Source of the DNA: Bacteroidetes bacterium GWA2_40_15
Lineage (GTDB): Bacteria; Bacteroidota; Bacteroidia; Bacteroidales; VadinHA17
Assembly (NCBI GenBank): GCA_001768195.1
Contig: MENI01000126.1
Location: 1-41,722, forward strand
Length of the DNA: 41,722 bases
Direction: 5' to 3'
The translations under genes were made by a program, and so were the position numbers. Each line of letters begins with the position of its first letter. Positions within the stretch are counted from its first letter, which is position 1. The notes beneath the pieces were generated by a model. That model saw nothing but the letters and a program-made list of their open reading frames with translations. It did not search any database and was not told the origin of the DNA. Below, one piece after another: positions 32,344-40,827 of this stretch.

Positions 32344-34563
32344 ATGAAGAATGTCCGGCCGATTATTATCGGGATTCCCTTTATTTTAATATTTATTGGT
32401 GAGAGCAAACCAAAGACATTGCAACAGCAACCTGAGAATTTCCGGTATACCAGGAATGCAGAAATCAGCCTGATAAGCGAAACCCCGGGATCTCTTTCCC
32501 GTCCGGCGTGGCTCGATTCTTTGCCCATAGTCCTGGTGGGTAATTGGGATGGTGGTCCTATGTTTCGTAACAGAAGAGGCGGTAGTCCTGCCTGGTACCT
32601 GGAAGATTATCAACGAGAATATACCGAGGAGGCGGTGATCAAGCTCAAAGAAATGGGTGTGACAATGGTAATGACCGATGGTTTTAAAGGATATGGACTT
32701 GAGGCGGAAAAAGAACAGTTTGAAAATTCTAAAAAACTTGCCCTTCTGTGTCATAAGCACGGCCTTAAAGTAGGCGTTTACGTTGGCAGTACTATCTTTT
32801 TCGAGACATTTTTGCTTGAAAGACCTGATGCCAAAGAATGGTTCGTTCCCGACTTTATGGGACAGCCGGTGCTTTGGGACTGGAAGCAGCCGTTTCGCAA
32901 AAGAGTTTATTTTATGCATCCGGAATACAGAAACTACATAAAAAAGGCAATAAAGACCTTAATTGAGGAATTAGAAGTAGATTTGATCCATTTCGATAAT
33001 ACAAGTGAACGAGCAGAAGCTCCTATCTTTTTTCATCCCTTGGCGAAAGAGGATTTCAGGTCGTATCTGAGAGAGAATTTTTCGGCTGAGTATCTAAAGA
33101 GCAGGCTCGGATTCAGTGAAATAAAATATGTCGAGCCGCCTTTTTATGTCGAGCCGTCCTGGTATTCAGGTTCGACAAGCAAGATCGATAACCCCCTGGT
33201 CCAGATGTGGACGGACTTTCGTTGCCGTCAGATGAACGCTTTTTACGGAGAAATGGAACGATACATCCGTGGCCTGAATCCTGAAACGGCTGTTGAAAAT
33301 AATCCCTGCTTCGGCCTTGGGGGATGGAATCATATCTGGATGATGGGGATGGATTATCCGAAATTGCTCTCGCATACGGATATTATCTGGACTGAAGAAG
33401 GGAATGAAGCTGTTTACACTGGGGATAGCATATTGGTTTCCAAAATCAGAACGTATAAAATGGCCAGCACCCTGAATAACAAGATCTTTACCTATACCGG
33501 AGAAAGTGCGCTCCAGATGGCGGAGGCGATGGCCTATAACCGCCAGTGTATCGGCATGGTGGGCGGGATGCTCGCCGGATATGAACTCTCGGAAAAACGG
33601 GATAATATCGGCTTCGACGATCCGTATTCGCTGGGTGCCTATACGGAAGATTATGCACAGATGAAGAAGAAGGCGGAATACATAAAATTTTATCAGCGGA
33701 ATTTCGATTATTTCCGCGATATAGACAATATAGCGGATGCCGCCGTGCTTCATTCCTATTCGACCATGGCCTTCAACAACGACAGACCTTACCAGAGTAT
33801 CTATCTCTTTGAACAGGCCCTGATCCAGGCCAAAGTGCCGTTCGACATTATTTTCGACGATAACCTGAAAGATCTGTCCAAATATAAGGTGCTGGTACTG
33901 GCGGATGTGGAATGCCTGAATGATGAACAAATTGATTTGATTCGGGAATTCGTAAAGAAAGGCGGCGGACTGGTCGCCACCGAGCATACTTCTCTTTACA
34001 CGGAATGGCGTCGCCGGAAAAAGGATTTCGGTCTGAAAGATCTTTTCCAGGTAAATGCGCCCCGTTGGCTCGGGACAAATACTCCTGAGTCGATACTTGA
34101 AATAGAGCCCGTGAAAAACAGTTTCGGCCGGGGGCGAATAGTTTACCTGCCGGAAGTCATTCCTGCGATCAAAAAACCGCCAACTGAATCGATGTTAAGT
34201 CCTTACTGGAAGTTACCGCTGAATTGGTCGGAATTGATCGAATCGGTGAAATGGGCTGCCGGCAACGAACTTTCATTGTACACAGATGCTCCTGAGACAG
34301 TGACAATTGAAGTTACAGAAAAAAAAGACCGGAGTTGTATGATGGTCCACTTGTTAAATTATAACACAGAACGTGATTCCATCCTGGAAAATATCAGCCT
34401 TAGTATTAAACTACCCAATGTCCGGAATATTGATCGTGTCGAGCTCTTTTCACCTGATACGGATAAAACGTATAACATTGATTTTCAAGTTAAAGAAAAC
34501 AGAATTGAATTTACCGTGCCGGAATTGAGAGTATATGACCTGGTAGCTATTCAGTTAAAATAA
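32344..34563 (+). CDS. Secreted GH42-like glycoside hydrolase with trimerisation domain
   Basis: A 739-residue protein with an N-terminal hydrophobic segment. Residues about 50-440 look like a clan GH-A barrel: AVIKLKEMGVTMVMTDGFKG, LALLCHKHGLKVGVYVGST, LIEELEVDLIHFDNTSERA, ETAVENNPCFGLGGWNHIWMM and SHTDIIWTEEGNEA, where the final Glu pair ends a strand and may be catalytic. Residues about 470-620 match the beta-galactosidase trimerisation (flavodoxin-like) domain: YQSIYLFEQALIQAKVPFDI, LSKYKVLVLADVECL, LIREFVKKGGGLVATEHTSL. The C-terminus is a small beta-sandwich (CMMVHLLNYN, RVELFSPD). Substrate cannot be deduced; GH42-like relatives cleave beta-galactosides or other exo-linked sugars. It is the last gene of the operon, 80 bp after the DUF2271-like gene. 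Confidence 0.7.
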   Translation: MKNVRPIIIGIPFILIFIGESKPKTLQQQPENFRYTRNAEISLISETPGSLSRPAWLDSLPIVLVGNWDGGPMFRNRRGGSPAWYLEDYQREYTEEAVIKLKEMGVTMVMTDGFKGYGLEAEKEQFENSKKLALLCHKHGLKVGVYVGSTIFFETFLLERPDAKEWFVPDFMGQPVLWDWKQPFRKRVYFMHPEYRNYIKKAIKTLIEELEVDLIHFDNTSERAEAPIFFHPLAKEDFRSYLRENFSAEYLKSRLGFSEIKYVEPPFYVEPSWYSGSTSKIDNPLVQMWTDFRCRQMNAFYGEMERYIRGLNPETAVENNPCFGLGGWNHIWMMGMDYPKLLSHTDIIWTEEGNEAVYTGDSILVSKIRTYKMASTLNNKIFTYTGESALQMAEAMAYNRQCIGMVGGMLAGYELSEKRDNIGFDDPYSLGAYTEDYAQMKKKAEYIKFYQRNFDYFRDIDNIADAAVLHSYSTMAFNNDRPYQSIYLFEQALIQAKVPFDIIFDDNLKDLSKYKVLVLADVECLNDEQIDLIREFVKKGGGLVATEHTSLYTEWRRRKKDFGLKDLFQVNAPRWLGTNTPESILEIEPVKNSFGRGRIVYLPEVIPAIKKPPTESMLSPYWKLPLNWSELIESVKWAAGNELSLYTDAPETVTIEVTEKKDRSCMMVHLLNYNTERDSILENISLSIKLPNVRNIDRVELFSPDTDKTYNIDFQVKENRIEFTVPELRVYDLVAIQLK

Positions 34564-34767
34564 CCGGAGAAGTATATTATTGTCACTCCTTCGAGGCAAA
34601 ACTGCAAATAGTTTTCAGGCTAAATTGTAATAAGAGACAATGCCTGATATGAACAGGAACAATAATTAACCTCCTAAATCTGATTGTAGAATACTTGATT
34701 ATTTATCACCCGGAATAAGATATTATTCACTCTGATCCATCACTCTGGTGCGGGTATTTTTTTATGG

Positions 34768-35772
34768 TTATATCAGTTGATTTCTTGCCTCTTCAATAAA
34801 GGCAATGATATTATTAATGGAAGTATCTCCCTCAACAGCATGTGAAGGTGAAAAGATATAACCACCCCTTTTACCGGCTTCCATCAGTGTATGGGTCTCT
34901 TTGACAACGTCATGAACCGTGCCGAATGGCAACGTTTTCTGAATGGATAAACCTCCCCAGAAGGAAAGTCTTTTATGATACTGAGCCAGAATAGATATCA
35001 CGTCCATTACTTCGGGCTGAAACGGGTTGAAGCAATCTACCCCTATATCAATCAGATCATCAAAGAGTTCGTCTACATCGCCACAGGAATGTATAAATAC
35101 GTATTTACCTTTGTCTTTAATGACTTTATATGTTTTCTTTAAGTAAGGATAAATGAAATCTTTCCATGATTCGTATCCCATAATTAATCCCCTTTGCTGC
35201 CCCCAATCGTCGCCCAGTTCAACAGCGTCAACATCATATGTAAAAGCTTTTTCTATCTGGGCAATATTGTAATCGGTAATGGCAGACATCAATTCATGCA
35301 CAAATTCCGGATTAATACAAAAATCCATCAGCAGGTTCTCCATACCCCGCATTGTCCAGGCTCGTTCGAAGAGGGAAAAACCGATAGCAAAAAGCCTGAA
35401 CTTGTCTCCATACATTGTGATCTTTCCGGGGATATCCTCAAAGAATCTGCTGTCCAACGGATCAGGAAAATGATATCCTTTGAGCGTGGGTTCTGCCAGG
35501 AGCGTGCCTTTCACATTTCCTATGTCTTTATCAATACTTCTGTCCCATACCACACCAAATACATCTTTATACAGGTTATCGCCCAGGTATTCAAAGAAAC
35601 CGATATCATTTCCCAGTTCAAGCATATGATTCTGAAGATATTCCTCTATGTCCTTCCCTTTTAAATGTGCAAGCAGTTTATCTTTGGCCTCTACGGTAAA
35701 TTTAAAATGCCAGGGAATGTAGGGTATTTCTTTGAAAGCAAGTGCCCTTTTTACTACTTCTCTTTTTTCCAT
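34768..35772 (-). CDS. Uroporphyrinogen decarboxylase-like protein, second copy
   Basis: A 334-residue cytoplasmic protein. Shared landmarks with the protein at 210-1289 are GDDWGQQRG, FIHSCGD (H228, C230), DCFNPFQPE, FWGGLSIQKTLPFGT and GGYIFSPSH. The true-HemE MRQAGR signature is absent. It is shorter and clearly diverged from the first copy, so the pair is not a recent duplication. It follows the GH20 gene after 61 bp in the GalNAc-type operon. Its presence beside sugar catabolism genes suggests a role in metabolism of a released substituent (for example a methyl group, as in corrinoid methyltransferase relatives) rather than heme synthesis; this is inference and no corrinoid protein gene is in the window. 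Confidence 0.82.
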   Translation of the reverse strand: MEKREVVKRALAFKEIPYIPWHFKFTVEAKDKLLAHLKGKDIEEYLQNHMLELGNDIGFFEYLGDNLYKDVFGVVWDRSIDKDIGNVKGTLLAEPTLKGYHFPDPLDSRFFEDIPGKITMYGDKFRLFAIGFSLFERAWTMRGMENLLMDFCINPEFVHELMSAITDYNIAQIEKAFTYDVDAVELGDDWGQQRGLIMGYESWKDFIYPYLKKTYKVIKDKGKYVFIHSCGDVDELFDDLIDIGVDCFNPFQPEVMDVISILAQYHKRLSFWGGLSIQKTLPFGTVHDVVKETHTLMEAGKRGGYIFSPSHAVEGDTSINNIIAFIEEARNQLI

Positions 35773-35833
35773 AATAGCTTCATTCTTCCATTTTCCGTCA
35801 CCGGTTAATTCGAACAGGAATGAATGATCAGAA

Positions 35834-38014
35834 CTAATTCAAACTGTTGTCCTTAAAAAATTCAATATATGCTTTTAATTTTTCAAGATAGCCCTCCATG
35901 TCAAGCAGTTGTTCATCATAAATAACGAACGACATATCAGGTCTCCGGAAAGCAAAATGACGAGCCCGGTCCTGCTGCCAGAAGAAGGGTTTGTCTTCAG
36001 TAGAGAAACCTTTAGGTAATCTTGTTTCTTCATAAGTCTTTACCAGATCATTGAATACCAATTCCCTTCTTTTCAGGCTGATTTCGATTATCTTCTGTGC
36101 TTTCTGTAAATTGTTCAGGGAAACATTATAATCCACAAACCGGTTTACATGGGCCTCTTTTATGGCGTATTCAAGGTTTGATAAGTCGATGTAAGTCAGG
36201 CAGGTATGTTTTATCAGCTCAGCAGTGGTACGGAATATCTCAAAATCGTGATTATTGCTGACTCCGGATTCTTTGTTTTTCTCAATTATTTGCAGGGCCA
36301 AGTCCATTTTAGCCAGCATCTCCTCAGATTGGTTGACCTTTTCCTTATACTGAGTATTCCAGAAGGGGTCATATTCGAGGGCATCTCCCCTGGGCAGGTC
36401 AGGTAAATGTGTCTGCCCGATTTCTCCGTAGTGCCAGACATTGCGTTCCATGGTTCCGGCGAAATAGTAAGCACCTTCATTCAGGAGTTTAAAAAGTTCA
36501 TCCATATTTGTAGCAGAATTCCCATAATAACTTGTAAAGTACGATTCCCTGAATTCATCGAGCGAAGGTCTGCTGCCGTTCCATGACCATGCGGCTGCAT
36601 TGATAAAATGCATCATCCACATCTGGTTGTGCAGACCATCGTCATCCCATGAAGTACAGATCATTCCTTCAAATACTCCGGATTTGGCTGCCGGTGATAA
36701 AAACCTGTAAGATTTTTCCAGGCTTCCTGTCCGGAGTTCTCCTCCCTCACCCTTTTCAAAGACATAGGGCACCATCAGTGGCACAACTCCCGGATTTGGA
36801 TCATAGGCAAATACTTCAAATCCCAGTGCTTTTGCTTCATTGGCATAGGTCAGGCCCGGGGTTTCATAATCATAACTTTCGGTAAAGACCAGACCTTTAA
36901 CAGGTTCAATTCCTTTTGCAGGAGATTCGCTTATCTTCCATCCCATTGGTGTCTCCCAGGCCATTACCTTCCTTCCTTTTTTACTAAGGTATTCAGCTGC
37001 TTTGTTGATGAACAACTGGTAAAGGCCGCTTTTTCCGATATCATCTGATTTGGTCTTACATTTTTCGCAGGCTGCCAGTTCATAGGCCTCATCGGAACCG
37101 ATATGAATATAGCCTGAACCCGGGGTGGCATCAACGGCATCTTTCCACAGATCAAAAAGCAAATCATAACTTCCATCCTTAAGCGGGCAGAACTCCCAGT
37201 TCGAAGCTTCAATTTCCCTTAAATTCTTATACTGCGGCCATTTCAGAATAAAGCTTACATGTCCGAGACCCTGTACCAAAGGAACAATCTGAATATGGTA
37301 TTGGTTGGCATACCTGGTAAATTCCTGCATTTCTTGCAGGGTAAAAGCACCGGGCGCTCCTATTTCGGGATGACCAGGGTAGGCGAACTTATCTTCCCAT
37401 TCCCATACCAGCATGTTAACCTTATATCTTGAAAGGTCTTTAATAAAGGATTTTACATATGAAGCTTTGTCCTGGTGGTGTTTGGTATCATAGTGTATGG
37501 CACGTCTTAGAATATCCGGCCAATCGGTTATTGTTAATCCCGGAACCTTAAAGCCGCTATTATCTGGCTGAATAAGCTGGAGGAAGGTTTGGGTTCCATA
37601 AAACAACCCGGCTTCTCCTTTGGCACTTATTAGCACTTCTCTTTCTCCTGTGATGATCTGATATCCCTGATCTTTCATTGATTTCGCGACCTGACGACGT
37701 GTAAGAACAACCGATGGGTATTTTCCCCGAATACCTATATTAGCTATAATATTCCATTCGTTTTTCAGGTCCCTGATCAATTCATCAGCTGTAAACCGGT
37801 CGGAAAGAGAATGATCTTTGTCCAGTACAACTGTTAGTTCATTTTTGAAAGTAAGATCGGGACTCCCTTGCTTCACCTCCTTTGGAAAGGGGATAAGATG
37901 TAATCCGGATATCGATAATTCACTGGCAAACAACAAATTAGTTGATGTTGATATGACTGTAACTACCAGAAATAATAAAAACACTGGTTTCAATTGACTC
38001 AATTTGTTAATCAT
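35834..38014 (-). CDS. GH20 beta-N-acetylhexosaminidase, secreted
   Basis: A 726-residue protein with signal peptide (1-30, ending LLFA). Residues about 38-165 form the GH20b alpha/beta domain (LHLIPFPKEVKQG, GYQIITGEREVLISAKGEAGLFYGTQTFLQL). The catalytic barrel starts at DWPDILRRAIHYDTKHHQDKA and contains the diagnostic HIGSDEAYE with D308 and E309, the Asp-Glu pair of substrate-assisted catalysis. Family activity is release of terminal beta-GlcNAc or beta-GalNAc. The long C-terminal part (about 500-726) is helical. Unusually, the usual GMD-type block after the second barrel strand is changed (HYDTKHHQD), so substrate choice may differ. The next gene upstream is gatZ (49 bp), which favours GalNAc as the product. 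Confidence 0.9.
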   Translation of the reverse strand: MINKLSQLKPVFLLFLVVTVISTSTNLLFASELSISGLHLIPFPKEVKQGSPDLTFKNELTVVLDKDHSLSDRFTADELIRDLKNEWNIIANIGIRGKYPSVVLTRRQVAKSMKDQGYQIITGEREVLISAKGEAGLFYGTQTFLQLIQPDNSGFKVPGLTITDWPDILRRAIHYDTKHHQDKASYVKSFIKDLSRYKVNMLVWEWEDKFAYPGHPEIGAPGAFTLQEMQEFTRYANQYHIQIVPLVQGLGHVSFILKWPQYKNLREIEASNWEFCPLKDGSYDLLFDLWKDAVDATPGSGYIHIGSDEAYELAACEKCKTKSDDIGKSGLYQLFINKAAEYLSKKGRKVMAWETPMGWKISESPAKGIEPVKGLVFTESYDYETPGLTYANEAKALGFEVFAYDPNPGVVPLMVPYVFEKGEGGELRTGSLEKSYRFLSPAAKSGVFEGMICTSWDDDGLHNQMWMMHFINAAAWSWNGSRPSLDEFRESYFTSYYGNSATNMDELFKLLNEGAYYFAGTMERNVWHYGEIGQTHLPDLPRGDALEYDPFWNTQYKEKVNQSEEMLAKMDLALQIIEKNKESGVSNNHDFEIFRTTAELIKHTCLTYIDLSNLEYAIKEAHVNRFVDYNVSLNNLQKAQKIIEISLKRRELVFNDLVKTYEETRLPKGFSTEDKPFFWQQDRARHFAFRRPDMSFVIYDEQLLDMEGYLEKLKAYIEFFKDNSLN

Positions 38015-38063
38015 GGTTTACAGATTTTTATGGTTTTACAGACTCTCTAAGCCCTTCATTAAA

Positions 38064-39395
38064 TTAACTTTTTTGATCTCCTGTCAGGCCACATGCCCGC
38101 GAATAGATTCCTGCCACAGTCCTTATATGATTATGGACCAGATCTATAGGCTGAATAGTTAACTGTTCCTCACATACCTTGCAGAACTGTACCGGCATAA
38201 ACTGACTAAGCAATGAAAGAGGAATTCTGTGACGGGTAAGGTTAGAGTACAACTTGTTTTTCGCGATATCCAGTTTTTTATCAGGCCAATAATATCTTGA
38301 TCTGTCTGAGAAGCTGTATTTTCGTTTAAATACATTTTCGTTTTTGTCTCCCCGATAATAGGATTTCCAATGCCTGGGCTTTCTAACCATGACTTTCTCA
38401 AGGGTATTTCCCAGGTTTGACAAATCAGGATTATTCTTTCCAAGTATTTCTAATTCCATGGCTTCAAGTGCAAAAAGAGCCTCACGAAAAGCAAAGGTCA
38501 GCCATGGCCCCACCTTGAGAATACAGAAATGTTCTTCGACCATAGCTTTCAGGCTGGCTTCTGTCTGGAAATCCGTAGAATGTGCTTCATAAACAAGGTT
38601 ATTGTACCCAAGTATCAATTTACTTAAGGCTTTGGTATTCTCACGCTGGTATTTAAAGATATGGTCATCCCCAAATTCAACGCCTGGTTGAACAACAAAA
38701 CCTGTTACCCTGTCCCATGCATCATGCATACCTGCATTGATGAACTCCTTTTTCAGAACATTCAGTGTTTCAGCAGCATCTTCAGCTTTTGTGGGATTAA
38801 CGAATTCCTCCTTCATCCTGGCTCCCCCGGGTACAGGTACTTCCGTCCCGACTATGTAAATAAGTCCGGATACCGGACCAATATATCTCTGCCATGTTTT
38901 TTCGGCCACCTGGCAGAGTTGCAGCGTCCTTGAAGCAACAATTTCATTTGATAAAGTTTTTGATCTGTCGTCTTTATCATTGGCGCAAAACATGCTTGTA
39001 TCCAGATGAATCTTCCGGTATCCTGCTTTGACGTATTCTTCAATGAGCACAGCAGCATTAGACATGGCCTCTTCTGCCGGAAGAGCTTTCCAGCCATTGG
39101 GTCCCAGATGATCTCCACCAAGCAGAATCATATCCTCAGGATAACTTGCCTGAGCAGCAATGGAATGAACATATCCGGCAAAATCTGCTGGTTTCATCCC
39201 TGTGTATCCGCCAAACTGGTTCACCTGATTTGAGGTGGATTCTATCAAAATGAGAGAATTGTCGAGTTTCGCCTGTTTAAAGCAGGCTTCCAACACTTCA
39301 CGATTAGACGAACAAATCGAATAAATCCCCTTTTCGGTCCCTTTCCTGTTACCGGCAATGATATCAAGGAATATTTTTCCTGCATTTTTAGTCAT
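38064..39395 (-). CDS. gatZ: Tagatose-1,6-bisphosphate aldolase accessory subunit (GatZ/KbaZ family)
   Basis: ATG 39395 (443 residues) is preferred to TTG 39401. The family is recognised from GIYSICSSNREVLEACF, LIESTSNQVNQFGGYTGM, DMILLGGDHLGPNGWK, KIHLDTSMFCANDKD, IVGTEVPVPGGA, FVVQPGVEFGDDHI, LVYEAHSTDFQTE and ILKVGPWLTFAFREALFALE; length matches E. coli GatZ/KbaZ (about 420-426). GatZ/KbaZ is needed for full activity and stability of the class II aldolase GatY/KbaY, which splits tagatose-1,6-bisphosphate into DHAP and glyceraldehyde-3-phosphate. No GatY/KbaY gene is in the window. Whether this is the KbaZ (GalNAc) or GatZ (galactitol) type cannot be told from sequence, but adjacency to agaS and GH20 favours amino-sugar use. 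Confidence 0.88.
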   Translation of the reverse strand: MTKNAGKIFLDIIAGNRKGTEKGIYSICSSNREVLEACFKQAKLDNSLILIESTSNQVNQFGGYTGMKPADFAGYVHSIAAQASYPEDMILLGGDHLGPNGWKALPAEEAMSNAAVLIEEYVKAGYRKIHLDTSMFCANDKDDRSKTLSNEIVASRTLQLCQVAEKTWQRYIGPVSGLIYIVGTEVPVPGGARMKEEFVNPTKAEDAAETLNVLKKEFINAGMHDAWDRVTGFVVQPGVEFGDDHIFKYQRENTKALSKLILGYNNLVYEAHSTDFQTEASLKAMVEEHFCILKVGPWLTFAFREALFALEAMELEILGKNNPDLSNLGNTLEKVMVRKPRHWKSYYRGDKNENVFKRKYSFSDRSRYYWPDKKLDIAKNKLYSNLTRHRIPLSLLSQFMPVQFCKVCEEQLTIQPIDLVHNHIRTVAGIYSRACGLTGDQKS

Positions 39396-39457
39396 TATCA
39401 AGTGCCGGTAAAAAATAACTTCATATATATAGTCTTAGCTGACTCTTTGTCGTGTAC

Positions 39458-40651
39458 CTACGCTTCAGCTGAATAATTGCCATGAAGATAATCTTCATAG
39501 ATAGTAACACCCTGTACAACCCGGGTGATAGAACCACTGTTAGAAGGAGAATCAGGTGAGAGTCCTAAACTAAATGACTTGAAAAATCCTATTATTTGCG
39601 CAGGAAGCAGATATATAACGGGCAGAAACTCTTCCGGAATATCGCTGATACCATTAGATAACATAATCGGCAGATCAATATTTAACTCAACAGGATCAAA
39701 GCCATTGCCAATTGCAATGGACTTATGCCCTTTTGATGTTTCATTAACCGATCGGATCAGGTCCAGTTCATATTTTTTTGCATGGACATTATTTGATAAC
39801 AGATATGCAATAACAGTCGCCTTATTGACAATAGCTTTTGGTCCGTGTCTGAATCCCAGAAAAGAATCATAAGCGCATATAACATTCCCATCAGAGAGTT
39901 CCTGCACCTTCAGGTGTGATTCATGAGCTGCCCCGATTAAAGGGCCTGATCCAAGAAATACCATTCTTTGAAAGTCAGTTTCGGCAAGCCTCCTCAGACT
40001 ATCTGTAGAATTCTCCAATATAAAATTTCCATAATCCTTAAGTTTGTTAACTATTGGCAACCTATTGTCGATTTGATTTATATCAAGGATCAGTAATCCT
40101 GTCAGCAACATTGATGTAAAAGAACTTGTCATGGCAAGCGACCTGTCATTAGTCTCTTCAGGTAATAAAAAGACAAGCGAATTTTCTGTACCTGCCCTTC
40201 TTGCCAATTCTCCGTCTTTGTTACAAGTGATATTTAAATAGTATAGTTCATCACCGTATTTATTTGCAAGTTCAACCGTTGCAAGACTCTCCGGGCTATC
40301 ACCTGAGCGGGCAAATGAGATCAACAATGTTGGCCTTGAACGCATGAAATAGTTTTCAGGGTGCGTAATGAGATCTGTAGTAGCTATAGCACGGGTACAA
40401 ACTCCCCACTTTTTCTGAAAAGGACCGACAAGAGCTTCTCCGATGAATGCCGAGGTTCCTGCCCCTGTAAGAATTACATATAGGCAATCTTTCCCCAGCA
40501 CTTTATTGATAAAATTCCTTATCTTCTCTTTTTCATTCAACAGCTTATGATATGTTTCCATCCAAAGGTCAGGTTGCCGGCTTATTTCCTTTGCAGTATA
40601 AAAGCCTCCTCCGGACTCCAGTTGTTTCGTCTCACATTTCAGATATTCCAT
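39458..40651 (-). CDS. agaS: AgaS-type SIS-domain galactosamine-6-phosphate deaminase/isomerase
   Basis: A 397-residue protein with two SIS domains. The first (about 45-190) has YVILTGAGTSAFIGEALVGP, LLISFARSGDSPESLATVEL, LYYLNITCNKDGELAR and PEETNDRSLAMTSSFTSML; the second (about 210-375) has MVFLGSGPLIGAAHESHLKVQELSDG and FLGFRHGPKAIVNKATVIAYLLS. This arrangement and length match AgaS, which converts galactosamine-6-phosphate to tagatose-6-phosphate and ammonia, rather than GlmS or NagB. The gatZ gene follows after 62 bp. A promoter at 40677-40707 and flanking 12-bp repeats precede it, so it is the first gene of the agaS-gatZ-GH20-URO-D operon. The GalNAc-6-P deacetylase and tagatose-6-P kinase expected for a full pathway are not seen here. 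Confidence 0.88.
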   Translation of the reverse strand: MEYLKCETKQLESGGGFYTAKEISRQPDLWMETYHKLLNEKEKIRNFINKVLGKDCLYVILTGAGTSAFIGEALVGPFQKKWGVCTRAIATTDLITHPENYFMRSRPTLLISFARSGDSPESLATVELANKYGDELYYLNITCNKDGELARRAGTENSLVFLLPEETNDRSLAMTSSFTSMLLTGLLILDINQIDNRLPIVNKLKDYGNFILENSTDSLRRLAETDFQRMVFLGSGPLIGAAHESHLKVQELSDGNVICAYDSFLGFRHGPKAIVNKATVIAYLLSNNVHAKKYELDLIRSVNETSKGHKSIAIGNGFDPVELNIDLPIMLSNGISDIPEEFLPVIYLLPAQIIGFFKSFSLGLSPDSPSNSGSITRVVQGVTIYEDYLHGNYSAEA

Positions 40652-40663
40652 AAAGTTTCAGAA
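40652..40663 (+). repeat. 12-bp direct repeat, proximal copy before agaS
   Basis: AAAGTTTCAGAA abuts the agaS start codon (ATG 40651-40649 on the minus strand) and recurs identically at 40718-40729. The two copies are 66 bp apart, about six helical turns, on either side of the -33/-7 promoter elements. Candidate operator half-sites; chance occurrence in AT-rich DNA is possible. Confidence 0.4.
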
Positions 40664-40676
40664 TTTTATCTCAATA

Positions 40677-40707
40677 CAAATATAATTAATTTCATTATCT
40701 TTCCAAT
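40677..40707 (-). promoter_or_regulatory. agaS: Bacteroidota promoter of the agaS operon
   Basis: On the minus strand ATTG at 40704-40707, a 19-nt spacer and TATATTTG at 40677-40684 match the -33 (one mismatch) and -7 (TAnnTTTG, exact) elements. Transcription would start near 40670, about 20 nt before the agaS start codon. It lies within the 176-bp gap after the sialate O-acetylesterase gene. Confidence 0.5.
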
Positions 40708-40717
40708 ATATAATTTA

Positions 40718-40729
40718 AAAGTTTCAGAA
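40718..40729 (+). repeat. 12-bp direct repeat, distal copy before agaS
   Basis: AAAGTTTCAGAA, identical to the copy at 40652-40663 and placed just upstream of the -33 element of the agaS promoter. Confidence 0.4.
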
Positions 40730-40827
40730 GGTTATTAATATTGTTTAAAGTAGTTAAAGATAAGCATAATGTTGTTTTTCATTAGAATTATCTCAACAGG
40801 CAGGGTATCTGAGTTATTTACAGATGG

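Noticed and set aside
34720-34765. T-run after a GTGCGGGTA segment as a terminator for the GH42-like gene
   Set aside because: Only three-base stems can be formed close to the T-run, so a hairpin terminator is not supported.
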